34,595 bases of DNA, taken from positions 1 to 34,595 of IMG/VR virus record IMGVR_UViG_3300028794_000184. One strand, 5' to 3'. Position 1 is the stretch's first letter. Every line of letters starts with the position of its first letter. The translations under genes were made by a program, and so were the position numbers. This stretch comes from a virus. Below, piece after piece: positions 13,584 through 21,461 of this stretch. Under the pieces are notes generated by a model. The model made no database searches and was not told the origin of the DNA. It saw only the letters and a program-made list of their open reading frames with translations.

Positions 13584-14075
13584 TCATCGTAATTCTTTTA
13601 AAAATGTTGCTGTTATAACTCTACTTATCCGCGCATTGAGGTAGGGACTATTACCCATAAACTGCCTGCGTGGAATTTTTACATTCACTCTCCGCGTATG
13701 TGCTTTAACATTTGATCCATTGCTACGCGAAAAGCTTCTGACCGATTGAATAACACTTATGCTTGCACCCTGGTTGTGAGCTTGCGCGTACTTTACGTTT
13801 GAGCCTATAGAGACAGAATCGGCAGTAATGCGTGTGATACGAATGGATCTGCGAAGCCTTCCGGTATCAATAAGCAATGCACGCCCTTTGCGCTTGTCTC
13901 TCTTCCATCCAGTTTTGCGCGTGGCCCACGGCTGGAAGGTGGCACCAAGGAAACCCTGCATCTTAAAGTTATCCAATGTAAAGTTCACGGCTTCGTTGCC
14001 AGCCAACAGCGGAACGCGAAGTACTGCTACACGGTACTTATTCATTAGCTGCTGTATGCCTTGCTCCGGAGTCAT
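13584..14075 (-). CDS. Virion morphogenesis / tail completion protein (gpG-like), 163 aa
   Basis: The motifs LLIDTGRLRRSIRI, VSIGSNVKYAQAHNQG and the C-terminal RVNVKIPRRQFMG are diagnostic of the phage virion morphogenesis family (Mu gpG, P2 gpS), which helps join or complete the tail and head. The N-terminal 60 residues are helical and the middle contains GATFQPWATRKTGWKRDK. ATG at 14075 overlaps the MuF stop (14072-14074). Size matches the family (about 150-170 aa). Confidence 0.85.
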   Translation of the reverse strand: MTPEQGIQQLMNKYRVAVLRVPLLAGNEAVNFTLDNFKMQGFLGATFQPWATRKTGWKRDKRKGRALLIDTGRLRRSIRITRITADSVSIGSNVKYAQAHNQGASISVIQSVRSFSRSNGSNVKAHTRRVNVKIPRRQFMGNSPYLNARISRVITATFLKELR

Positions 14076-14839
14076 AAAAAATACGGATGATCGGGAGGAA
14101 AGATCAATTGCGCTTCGCCAAGGTTGGTTTGAAACATCCTTGGTATTTCGATGGAAGGGATCTTGGTATCTTCGGTAACCTTACCGGATGCAAGCTGGCG
14201 GATAGTACTGCGGCATAGATAGTGATTTGGCGGAGTATACCGTTTCCAAAAAACGTGATCGATAGGAAGTATAACACCATCCAGCGGTCGGCATATTTCA
14301 GTAGTGCGTTTATCCAGCACAGCATCAAATTGCAATAGCGGAAGCGTGTCGGCATTTGCTAAAATGGTTTTCCACTTCGCGGCCATTTGTGCCCCGGTTA
14401 TGGCCAGGTTGTATTCTGTTTTTAAATACGTACGTAAATACTCACCGGTAATCTTCTGTGCGATGGCTTTGAACTCTTCGAAAGAAAGTAATGCACCCTG
14501 ATCGTTCACCAATGCTCTGTTTAGTTCGCGAAGCATTGTTTTATCTTTTGCTGCGCTAAACTGACTTACATTGGTTTTCAATGCTTCGATGAAGGCGGCA
14601 TCTTCCGAGTAATCGCCCTCTGTATCTAATCCCTTCAATACACCTTTCCACAAGTCATTGAATATAGCAGTTGTCATTTCTGCTGATTGTGTGTACAATC
14701 CCTGCGCATTGAACACCTTCATGATCAATGCTTGTATTACATCGTCCGCTACAAGATTAGGAAGCTCATCCGCTACGCATCCGCAATCGCATGGTTTATA
14801 CGCATCGATTAACTCCGTATGCAAGGCGATTAAATCCAT
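14072..14839 (-). CDS. MuF-like (SPP1 gp7) minor head protein, 255 aa
   Basis: The C-terminal third has the MuF/head-morphogenesis signature: DKRTTEICRPLDGVILP, then FWKRYTPPNHYLCRSTI (the PPNHxxCR motif). The N-terminus is helical with an unusual CDCGC cluster (residues 17-21). These proteins sit inside the head near the portal and are needed for DNA delivery or assembly. It lies downstream of the portal and upstream of the gpG-like gene, the Mu order. The ATG at 14839 is preceded by AAGGGA, a fair ribosome binding site. Confidence 0.88.
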   Translation of the reverse strand: MDLIALHTELIDAYKPCDCGCVADELPNLVADDVIQALIMKVFNAQGLYTQSAEMTTAIFNDLWKGVLKGLDTEGDYSEDAAFIEALKTNVSQFSAAKDKTMLRELNRALVNDQGALLSFEEFKAIAQKITGEYLRTYLKTEYNLAITGAQMAAKWKTILANADTLPLLQFDAVLDKRTTEICRPLDGVILPIDHVFWKRYTPPNHYLCRSTIRQLASGKVTEDTKIPSIEIPRMFQTNLGEAQLIFPPDHPYFL

Positions 14840-14871
14840 TCCCTTCAGCCCCGCTAACCGTTTGCTAACAG

Positions 14872-16245
14872 TTAGGGGGCCGGGTCGAAAAAATCTGCAA
14901 GCTGATTGCGTATCCAGTTAATGAACGATTCTGCATTTGTTTTTTCATCTGCGGAAAGATCTTTTGCTTTTGGCTTTGCCTTCGGCTTTGGTTTGCCTGG
15001 TGCCGGCTTGTTAGGATCTGCTTCAGATACAGGAGGATTCATTGCTGCCTGTCTTTGCTCTTCCTGTTTTGCTTTCAACTCATCGTAATTATCAGGCTTT
15101 GGTATGCCATACGTTTCATACACATAGTCATCGCTTAAAGGTGTTTTAAGTGAAACGGCAATCTCCTTATCAATGGCAACGCGTTGGGCCAGTTCGGCCA
15201 AATCAATTTCTCTTTCGTACTCAAAGCTTCCACCTTCCACAACAGGAAGAGAATAGCTTTTAAGTATGCGTATAAAGTGGTCGGAGTTAAGCATGTTTAC
15301 AACGAACTCCAAATCGCTTTTCGTTACTTCAAGTTGCTGCTTGCCATGCTCTTTACTTTGCGCATATCCGGACGATTTGCTGCTGGTAGTGGTTTCCGTA
15401 TTGCCTAATATGATTACGGACATTTCTGCATCCAGCGCAATTTTGAAACGTTCCTGAAGCTCTCCGGTACCGTTGCTCTGTTTGCCGTCCATCATTTCAA
15501 AGTCGGCCTGCTTGGGCACCATCAACGCTAAAGAAGAACCTGCTTCGTCTAAAACTTCGCGCAGTTCAATCTTTGTCTTTTCATCGTAGGCATCGTATTT
15601 CACAATGCGAACAGGTTGGCCAAACAGCTCAATATATTGTGCCCAATCAGCCATGTTTCCGCGCTTATAAATAGCATAAGGAGCGCATTTTAAGAGCAGG
15701 CCGAAATCATCTTTTTCACCCACTACCCAAAGGTTCGAAACACCTGCGTACGGAATTCCTTTTTCATCGTATTGCTCAATCACAATCATTTGCACTTCCG
15801 GCTTTATGTGCCGCACTGGTATTTTAGCAAACGTCAGCTTTTCACCGGGTATAAATTCCATCCCGCGAATGCCCCAAATGATGGAAAGCATGATTTCTTT
15901 GATGATGTTACGAAAGGCAATGCTTTTTATTGTTTTATCGAATTCATCCACACGCTTACCTGCGGCATTTACATAGCGTAGCTTTTTATTCAGTACTGCA
16001 TCTAACCGTTTGCTGATGATGCCGGTAACATGCCCATCGAGCATTACATCTTCATACAGATTATACAGCTTTACTCGCTGTGGAAATTCTATCATTTCCG
16101 CAGATTGTAAGGCATCTTTAAAAGTGCCTATGTCTTTGCGCGAACGATCAGCGCTGATTAAGTTGAGCTGATTGACCACCAGTTTAGGCGTGGTAGTAGA
16201 ACTCGTTTTAGTAACGATGCCGGTTTTTATTTTCTTCTTCGCCAT
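14872..16245 (-). CDS. Portal protein (DUF935, Mu gp29-like), 457 aa
   Basis: The protein fits the Mu-type portal family in size and sequence: RVKLYNLYEDVMLDGHVTGI, WGIRGMEFI, a Gly/Ala-rich strand region (ALMVPKQADFEMMDG) and VEGGSFEYERE. Portals form the dodecameric ring at one head vertex through which DNA enters and leaves. The C-terminal tail (about residues 400-457) is Pro/Lys-rich and likely disordered (KPAPGKPKPKAKPK). It lies between the DUF1320 gene and the MuF gene. Confidence 0.92.
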   Translation of the reverse strand: MAKKKIKTGIVTKTSSTTTPKLVVNQLNLISADRSRKDIGTFKDALQSAEMIEFPQRVKLYNLYEDVMLDGHVTGIISKRLDAVLNKKLRYVNAAGKRVDEFDKTIKSIAFRNIIKEIMLSIIWGIRGMEFIPGEKLTFAKIPVRHIKPEVQMIVIEQYDEKGIPYAGVSNLWVVGEKDDFGLLLKCAPYAIYKRGNMADWAQYIELFGQPVRIVKYDAYDEKTKIELREVLDEAGSSLALMVPKQADFEMMDGKQSNGTGELQERFKIALDAEMSVIILGNTETTTSSKSSGYAQSKEHGKQQLEVTKSDLEFVVNMLNSDHFIRILKSYSLPVVEGGSFEYEREIDLAELAQRVAIDKEIAVSLKTPLSDDYVYETYGIPKPDNYDELKAKQEEQRQAAMNPPVSEADPNKPAPGKPKPKAKPKAKDLSADEKTNAESFINWIRNQLADFFDPAP

Positions 16246-16248
16246 AAA

Positions 16249-16683
16249 TTAAAAATGCTGTGTTCTTTTTGGATTGCTTGAATACTGCACGAAATTGTTT
16301 TCGTTAGCTGGTGTTGTCGGATCGTCCGGCTTATAAGGCCATCCCGGATCGGCCTTGCCCATCATAACCGCTTTTAAAAAATCGATGGCATCTTTATACA
16401 TGGTTCGAAACAACTCCATGTTTACATTCGGGTTTGCCAACTTCACCAAATGCCAGGCGGCAATATCTTTTACAATGTTTTGTAAATGATCGCTTATGAA
16501 TGTTGGATCGTTAGCGGTATCTCCGAATAATGCAATCAAATCAAACCGGCTCATGTACGCCTTTGTTTCTGATATTGCAGCGGCAATAGCACGGTTTACC
16601 ACATCATCGTCAGCGCGTGAAATCTCTTCAATGATTTCGGCATACAGATGCGTTTTGAAATCGGCTTTGGTAAGGAATGGCAT
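16249..16683 (-). CDS. DUF1320 (Mu gp36-like) head protein, 144 aa
   Basis: Short protein starting MPFLTKADFKTHLYAEIIEE and continuing with VVNRAIAAAISETKAYMSRFDL, the pattern of the DUF1320/gp36 family. Members are found beside portals and major capsid genes in Mu-like phages and resemble head-completion adaptors. The C-terminal 30 residues (after ADPGWPYKP) are likely disordered. It sits between the large terminase and the portal genes, three bases from each neighbour or fewer than ten. Confidence 0.83.
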   Translation of the reverse strand: MPFLTKADFKTHLYAEIIEEISRADDDVVNRAIAAAISETKAYMSRFDLIALFGDTANDPTFISDHLQNIVKDIAAWHLVKLANPNVNMELFRTMYKDAIDFLKAVMMGKADPGWPYKPDDPTTPANENNFVQYSSNPKRTQHF

Positions 16684-16686
16684 AGT

Positions 16687-18231
16687 TTAAAATCGTTTAT
16701 TGTTGGGCCTTCTTTTAATGGCTTGAATCCCGCCTACTGATTTGGTGGCCAGCATATTTTTAAGAATATGCACACCTCCTTCAACTGCATCCGGGCCGTC
16801 TATCGTTTTGCTGTTGGGCGAAACCGATTTGAATTGTACTTCCATACGCTTCATGTGCGGATCGTTCTTCTCATCGATGTTTAGCACCATTAATCCAAGT
16901 CGGTTTAATGGCTCTAAGGTTCCTTCAATACGAAAGTATTTATCGGGCTTATCGCGACTATCAGGCACTACCGGCAATACATCGTTTCGCTGTTTACCTT
17001 CGCTGAAGATAAGTGGAATTAATACCTGCTGATAAAATGGATCTTGTAGTGTGTTGTTTTCAATGTAAAACGAAACTTGCTTGGCTTTCTTTGTAAAGTC
17101 ACGCGAAGCGTACAGCCATTGAATGAAATTGCTGTTAGTGGTAACATCTACCCAACACTTGTATAAATAAAACTTTAAATCTTTATGACCAAGCACAATC
17201 ACAGCTTTGCAACTATTGGAAGCTTTGGAGCGAACCGTAGGACGATCTTTATTGCTTGGTGATGGATCGCCATAAACGACAACGAAATCACACTCCTGCA
17301 AAGGAGGGCATTTACCGTAAGTCATTTCTTTGAATAACTTGCCCTGGTTAATAGGGTTATTGAAATATTCTTTCTGACCCGATTCATAGCTGATCATTCC
17401 GAGCATGTCATCAATATCAGCCTCACTGTTTTTAGAAGGCCATGAGCTTACGCCAAACTCATCGCGGATATTGATGATTTCATCATCGGTAGCGTACTCT
17501 GCAAAGCGCATGGCGCAACTGTCTTCACCGATCAAGTTGTTATCAACGCAGATATAGTAATCTTTGGCAATATCTACAGTTGGCATTACGGCTTCCTGGC
17601 ACCATTTAAAGCGCTGTTCAACGCGCTCCGGATTGCGGCACACTTCATCGTCATCCAAGTCATCAAAGACAATCACATTTACGCGCAACTCTTCCAGCTT
17701 GCTACCACGCGGGTTCTGCTCTGCACCTACAGCACGGAAGGCGGATTTCTTACGTGTGGTAAACTCTTCTTCCTTCCATGATCCAATACGTTCCTGTGTG
17801 CCGTAATCTGCAATCAATCGTTGATTGGCTTCCAGGTTGGCTTTGTATGGCGATAGTAAACGGATGGCGTTTCCTTCCGTCTTGCTTATCATGAGCATGT
17901 TAGTAGGAAACTTTTTAGCGAACGTCAGGTAAAAGATCTCAAACATTCTACGTGTAGACTTCGACAAGCCACGCGCCCACGCTCTGCGCTGTAGTATGCG
18001 ATTTGCTTTTAAAAAGCGCTTGGAGCTGGCAATATGGAAAGATGCCGGTTCGGCAAAGGAGTACTTTGGGAAGTAGTATTTAAACCATTCCTCAGGAGCA
18101 GCTTCCAAACGTTTTATGCGCTTGGCTTTGTCCTCTTCGCTTTCATTTACATTTACTGGCGTGCTGTTCCGGATGCTATCCAGGAACTCTTCCCACTTTT
18201 GTAAAGATTGCTTTTCGGTTATTTCAATCAT
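16687..18231 (-). CDS. Terminase large subunit, 514 aa
   Basis: It has the two-domain layout of large terminases. The ATPase part has an adenine-binding and P-loop region with RGLSKST (residues 87-93, a divergent Walker A) and Walker B VIVFDDLDDDE (Asp190 and Asp191). The C-terminal RNase-H-like nuclease begins at VVVYGDPSPS (Asp322) and ends near the Asp in TIDGPDAVEGGVHIL. It packages DNA into the prohead through the portal. It overlaps the small-subunit gene by 4 bases (ATGA) and starts the packaging block with it. Confidence 0.9.
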   Translation of the reverse strand: MIEITEKQSLQKWEEFLDSIRNSTPVNVNESEEDKAKRIKRLEAAPEEWFKYYFPKYSFAEPASFHIASSKRFLKANRILQRRAWARGLSKSTRRMFEIFYLTFAKKFPTNMLMISKTEGNAIRLLSPYKANLEANQRLIADYGTQERIGSWKEEEFTTRKKSAFRAVGAEQNPRGSKLEELRVNVIVFDDLDDDEVCRNPERVEQRFKWCQEAVMPTVDIAKDYYICVDNNLIGEDSCAMRFAEYATDDEIINIRDEFGVSSWPSKNSEADIDDMLGMISYESGQKEYFNNPINQGKLFKEMTYGKCPPLQECDFVVVYGDPSPSNKDRPTVRSKASNSCKAVIVLGHKDLKFYLYKCWVDVTTNSNFIQWLYASRDFTKKAKQVSFYIENNTLQDPFYQQVLIPLIFSEGKQRNDVLPVVPDSRDKPDKYFRIEGTLEPLNRLGLMVLNIDEKNDPHMKRMEVQFKSVSPNSKTIDGPDAVEGGVHILKNMLATKSVGGIQAIKRRPNNKRF

Positions 18232-18677
18232 TTTTTAATGCTTGATTGAATGAACGAATTCCACATATCAGATACTTCCATCACCTGGGTAATGGTGCCA
18301 ACCTTTTGAAGAAATTTTATAAACCTGATTCCGCTTTCTACCAGATCGGCAATAGCCAAATCCGTTTCCAGATTACGGATGGCGACAGTAAGCTTGATCA
18401 ATATATCCGCCTGCCGGGTGTCGGCATGCTTACTTGTGCCTTCCTTAATGGCAATGTTCAATTGCTCTAACTGCTCGTAGAGGTTATTGATCTGTTCTTC
18501 TTTCGCAAGCAACATACGCTTACGCAGATCTTTCCAGTTCAAATCATTCACCCATTTGCTCATCGTCTTTTCACTAACGCCTACACGCTGTGCTACTATC
18601 TTTTGCTCAAGATGCTCACGGGTGAAAAGAATCTTTGCTAAGTACTGCTTATCGGCAATAGATGTTTTATCGGCCAC
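18228..18677 (-). CDS. Terminase small subunit-like HTH protein, 149 aa
   Basis: A longer frame starts further upstream (18821) but its first 48 codons are hydrophobic and read into the divergent promoter region. I chose GTG at 18677 (V of VADKTSIADKQ) as the start. The remainder has a helix-turn-helix (EQKIVAQRVGVSEKTMSKWV), then a long helical region (LLAKEEQINNLYEQLEQLN). This is the layout of small terminase subunits that recognise phage DNA. Its TGA overlaps the large subunit ATG by 4 bases. Confidence 0.75.
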   Translation of the reverse strand: MADKTSIADKQYLAKILFTREHLEQKIVAQRVGVSEKTMSKWVNDLNWKDLRKRMLLAKEEQINNLYEQLEQLNIAIKEGTSKHADTRQADILIKLTVAIRNLETDLAIADLVESGIRFIKFLQKVGTITQVMEVSDMWNSFIQSSIKK

Positions 18678-18866
18678 TGGAATTTTGTTTGTTTCAATGC
18701 AAAAATGCACCCCCAAACACCTTAATAAAAGATGTGTTATCCATGATGGTAACAAAGAAACACAAAGAAGGTACGTTGTGAGGATGATGGTGAAAAGCTG
18801 ATTTGTGTGAGCCTTTTGCACGCTTCACATTTGTACCCACAAGAGAGGACAATCATCCAAAAAAAA
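18678..18866. promoter_or_regulatory. Divergent control region between packaging and capsid/tail operons
   Basis: This 189-base region separates the - strand packaging operon from the + strand protease-to-tail operon. On the + strand TTTG (18802-18805) followed after 24 bases by TTTG inside CACATTTG (18826-18833) resembles the Bacteroidota sigma factor pattern of TTTG and TAnnTTTG spaced by about 19. The -7 box matches only in part (CA instead of TA). A start of transcription near 18840 would fit the TTG start at 18867. I find no clear operator repeat. Confidence 0.5.
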
Positions 18867-19823
18867 TTGAGCAAGCTTAAAAAAATCGACCGTGAATTTC
18901 TGCTGACAGACGGAAGCGTTAACAGCTATGGTTATCGGCTACTTACATCAGGCTACCTCATCGATGAGTACAAAAAGAATCCTATTGGCTATGCCATGCA
19001 CAGGCGCGAAGACGGTGTGTTGGTAAGATGGGAAGATTTACGAGTTGATGGAGACAAGGTGTATGGAAAACCAGTAATCAATCTCAGCCACATTAACGGA
19101 CAACGTACAGTTGATGAAATTGAGAACGGTTTTTTAAACGCAGCCAGTGTAGGGCATATCGTAATGCTTGAAGCATCGGAAGAAGCTGACTTAAAATTGG
19201 ACGGACAGACAGGCCCTACAGTGACCAAGTGGTTTAACAGAGAATGCAGTTTAGTAGATGTTCCATCTAACTACAACGCACTGAAGAACCTTTATGATGT
19301 AGATGATAATCTTCTCAATCTATCAGACTTAACAAAACAAAAATTACCGACCATGAAGGAAATCAAATTCACGTCTGCACAAATCCAGGCTTTGAATCTG
19401 TCTGCGGATGCAGATGAAGTACTCGTTTCCAAAACGTTTAACGATTTGGTAGCAAAGGCTGCTAAAACCGATTCATTGCAAACGCAGTTGGATACCCTTA
19501 ACGCAAGCGTGACTACTGATAAAGTAAACGACCTTGTTGCAAAAGGACTTGCCGATAAGAAGGTGACTAAAGAAGTAGCCGACAAGCTGAAAGTTACGTT
19601 CGCGAAAAATCATGAAGGACTAAAAGACCTTATCGATAGCATGCCTTCGTACGAACCGGTAACGAAGCAGATCGATGAAAAGAAGGCTTCCGGTGACAAG
19701 TTCAAAGATCTTAACTGGGATCAACTGGATGAGCAAGGCTTGCTGCCTGATCTGAAGGCGAACCACTTCGATATGTTCAAAGACAAATTCAAAGCGGAGT
19801 TCGGAAAAGACTACGCTGCATAA
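18867..19823 (+). CDS. Prohead protease fused to scaffold, about 318 aa
   Basis: The N-terminal part is an HK97-type (U35) prohead protease. Numbered from a GTG at 18807, the likely triad is His65 (GYAMHRR), Ser114 (NAASVGHI) and Glu146 (RECSLVDVPSN). The C-terminal part after about 180 is helical and scaffold-like (LQTQLDTLNASVTTDKVND). I prefer the TTG at 18867, because a promoter candidate overlaps the GTG. The start is not certain. The product should cut scaffold and capsid arms during head maturation. It precedes the major capsid gene. Confidence 0.8.
   Translation: MSKLKKIDREFLLTDGSVNSYGYRLLTSGYLIDEYKKNPIGYAMHRREDGVLVRWEDLRVDGDKVYGKPVINLSHINGQRTVDEIENGFLNAASVGHIVMLEASEEADLKLDGQTGPTVTKWFNRECSLVDVPSNYNALKNLYDVDDNLLNLSDLTKQKLPTMKEIKFTSAQIQALNLSADADEVLVSKTFNDLVAKAAKTDSLQTQLDTLNASVTTDKVNDLVAKGLADKKVTKEVADKLKVTFAKNHEGLKDLIDSMPSYEPVTKQIDEKKASGDKFKDLNWDQLDEQGLLPDLKANHFDMFKDKFKAEFGKDYAA
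19353..19823 (+). CDS. Probable internal-start scaffold protein, 156 aa
   Basis: An in-frame ATG at 19353 (MKEIKFTSAQIQALNL) begins exactly where the protease domain ends. It would give a free scaffold without protease. Mu (gpI/gpZ) and lambda (C/Nu3) use this in-frame nested arrangement. The upstream bases (aaaattaccgacc) show no strong Shine-Dalgarno, as is usual for Bacteroidota. The nested product is an inference from layout. Confidence 0.55.
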   Translation: MKEIKFTSAQIQALNLSADADEVLVSKTFNDLVAKAAKTDSLQTQLDTLNASVTTDKVNDLVAKGLADKKVTKEVADKLKVTFAKNHEGLKDLIDSMPSYEPVTKQIDEKKASGDKFKDLNWDQLDEQGLLPDLKANHFDMFKDKFKAEFGKDYAA

Positions 19824-19841
19824 AATAACCCCCCCAGAGAA

Positions 19842-19873
19842 GCCAGGTAAGTATCGGAAGACAACTGCCTGGC
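19842..19873 (+). other. Hairpin in the leader of the major capsid gene
   Basis: GCCAGG (19842-19847) pairs with CCTGGC (19868-19873) around a 20-base loop, in the 108-base gap before the capsid gene. It lacks a T-run, so it is not a terminator. It may stabilise or set the translation level of the capsid message, or mark a processing site. Confidence 0.45.
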
Positions 19874-19931
19874 GAAGCTGGTGAACCCCTGAAACCAAAC
19901 CATTTTTTAAACTTTTAACATATCCCCCCTC

Positions 19932-20837
19932 ATGGCAGTTCAAAAAGAAATATGGGTAAAGTACATTATCAAACGCTTTTGGAAGGATAACCAATTCCTG
20001 AAATTCATGAGCAACGATGATGACTATGTATTGGCTGGAAAAGTCGTGCATATACCCAACCCCGGCACCAAACCGGTAGTAGCAAAAAACCGTTCCGCTT
20101 ATCCCGGCACCATTGTAAGACGTGCCGATACGGATATTACTTACAACCTGGACGAGTACACTACCGATCCTACCCATATCGTAGATGCGGACAAAGTGGA
20201 ATTGTCGTACGATAAAATTACCGATGTATTCGGAGATCATGCAGGCACATTGATTGAAACAGTTGCCGATGATATGCTGGTGAAGTATTTAACCACTCTT
20301 CCTGCTGGCAATATTTTAGCAACTACCGGTGCTGCTGCCGCTGCTAAGATTGCCGGACAAACCACTACCCGCAAGGTGATGGTGTCAGACGACCTGAAGT
20401 CAGCAAAGCTTAAAATGGATTTGCAGGATGTGCCAAGCACAGAGCGTTACGCTTTGCTTGAAGCTAACCAAATGGATGAAGTAGTGAGCAGCTTAACGCA
20501 AACTCAATACCGCGACTTTTCGGAATACATGGACGCTAAAGAAGGTGTGATCGGAAGATTGCATGGCTTTGACCTGATGATGAGAAGTAAGGTAGCGATG
20601 TTAACAAGTGCAGATGTAGTGCAGCCAATCGGAACAGCTGTAGGTGCTACGGATAACGTAGCCGGTTTGGCATGGCAGAAAGGAAGCCTTGCCCGTGCAT
20701 TGGGTGAACGCAGGTTCTTCGAGAACCCGAACCGAGCTGAATATTATGGCGACATCTACAGTGCGCTATTGCGTGCCGGTGGAAGACGTAGACGCGCAGA
20801 CGATGCAGGTGTAATAGCACTTGTGAACAAAGCATAA
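19932..20837 (+). CDS. Major capsid protein, 301 aa
   Basis: It follows the protease/scaffold gene and is the only large protein in the expected capsid place. The sequence shows an N-terminal region (MAVQKEIWVKYIIKRFWKDN), a beta strand set with VAKNRSAYPGTIVRRADTDI, a long helix (DDMLVKYLTTLPAGN), an Ala-rich stretch and a beta-rich C-terminus (RSKVAMLTSADVVQ; RAEYYGDIYSALLRAGGRRRR), which fits HK97-fold capsids of Bacteroidota phages. A strong terminator follows it. Confidence 0.85.
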   Translation: MAVQKEIWVKYIIKRFWKDNQFLKFMSNDDDYVLAGKVVHIPNPGTKPVVAKNRSAYPGTIVRRADTDITYNLDEYTTDPTHIVDADKVELSYDKITDVFGDHAGTLIETVADDMLVKYLTTLPAGNILATTGAAAAAKIAGQTTTRKVMVSDDLKSAKLKMDLQDVPSTERYALLEANQMDEVVSSLTQTQYRDFSEYMDAKEGVIGRLHGFDLMMRSKVAMLTSADVVQPIGTAVGATDNVAGLAWQKGSLARALGERRFFENPNRAEYYGDIYSALLRAGGRRRRADDAGVIALVNKA

Positions 20838-20869
20838 CAAAGATAAACCCCAACCTTTAACATAGCTGT

Positions 20870-20903
20870 AAATCGGTTGGCCCCGTAAGGCCAACCGATT
20901 TTT
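20870..20903 (+). terminator. Intrinsic terminator after the major capsid gene
   Basis: AAATCGGTTGGCC (20870-20882) and GGCCAACCGATTT (20889-20901) pair perfectly over 13 bp around CCGTAA and run into T residues. It should end or attenuate capsid transcription before the lysis genes, which helps keep capsid message in excess. Confidence 0.85.
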
Positions 20904-20922
20904 ACCGGAGTAATTACAAGGC

Positions 20923-21108
20923 ATGTCTACACCCATCGGAGAAAATATAGGAGGCCCTTTAGGCGGAACCATCGGAACGATACTTGGAAGCGTATTTGGT
21001 TTACTAACCGTGCATAGCTTTTTAGAAACAAGTATCCTGGCTGTAGTAGGTGCAGTGATTGGGTTCTACATCAACAAACTTTTAAAGTGGCTTCACAAAG
21101 GCAAATGA
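20923..21108 (+). CDS. Small membrane protein, holin-like, 61 aa
   Basis: The sequence has two hydrophobic segments (LGGTIGTILGSVFGLLTV, then ILAVVGAVIGFYINKLL) and a basic tail (KWLHKGK). Gly-rich helices of this size followed by an endolysin gene point to a holin or holin-associated protein. No family can be named. TGA at 21106-21108 overlaps the next ATG (21105) as ATGA. Confidence 0.6.
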   Translation: MSTPIGENIGGPLGGTIGTILGSVFGLLTVHSFLETSILAVVGAVIGFYINKLLKWLHKGK

Positions 21109-21461
21109 ACATCGGCAAGTTTTTCAGGAAATATAATGAACTGTGGCTTGGGCCAATCGGATTCATTGTGTGGATTTTAAGCGAAAGAATTCTGGTGTTT
21201 ATTGACCAGGAGCGCGCGGCACCTTACGACATGGCCGTATGGCAGAAGGTGATTTTTGGACTTGTTGTATTTAACGTGTGTACGTTCAATGCACTGGTCG
21301 TTATCAGGCTGGTGAACCCCAATGTTTTCCAATACCTGACTCAGCAATTTGACAAAGACTTTACCAATTTAAATAACAACCCATGGGAAAAACTAAAACT
21401 CTCTTTGGCCTTGTATGCCTGCTACTTGTTGGGCTTACTATTGGCTATGCAAGTCCTATAA
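21105..21461 (+). CDS. Three-pass membrane protein, holin candidate, 118 aa
   Basis: ATG at 21105 is coupled (ATGA) to the upstream gene; a longer frame from GTG 21087 is unlikely. Three membrane helices are visible: about residues 15-33 (LGPIGFIVWILSERILVFI), 49-70 (VIFGLVVFNVCTFNALVVI) and 98-118 (LKLSLALYACYLLGLLLAM). This is a class-I holin-type layout. Its last 79 bases overlap the endolysin gene in another frame. Which of the two small membrane proteins is the holin cannot be decided from sequence. Confidence 0.6.
   Translation: MNIGKFFRKYNELWLGPIGFIVWILSERILVFIDQERAAPYDMAVWQKVIFGLVVFNVCTFNALVVIRLVNPNVFQYLTQQFDKDFTNLNNNPWEKLKLSLALYACYLLGLLLAMQVL

Noticed and set aside
18678-18821. N-terminal extension of the small terminase to 197 aa
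   Set aside because: The extra 48 residues are hydrophobic and unlike small terminases, and the frame would run into the divergent promoter region and the start of the + gene.
19620-20240. Minus-strand frame of 206 codons
   Set aside because: It is antisense to the end of the protease/scaffold gene, the leader and the start of the capsid gene; no family recognised.
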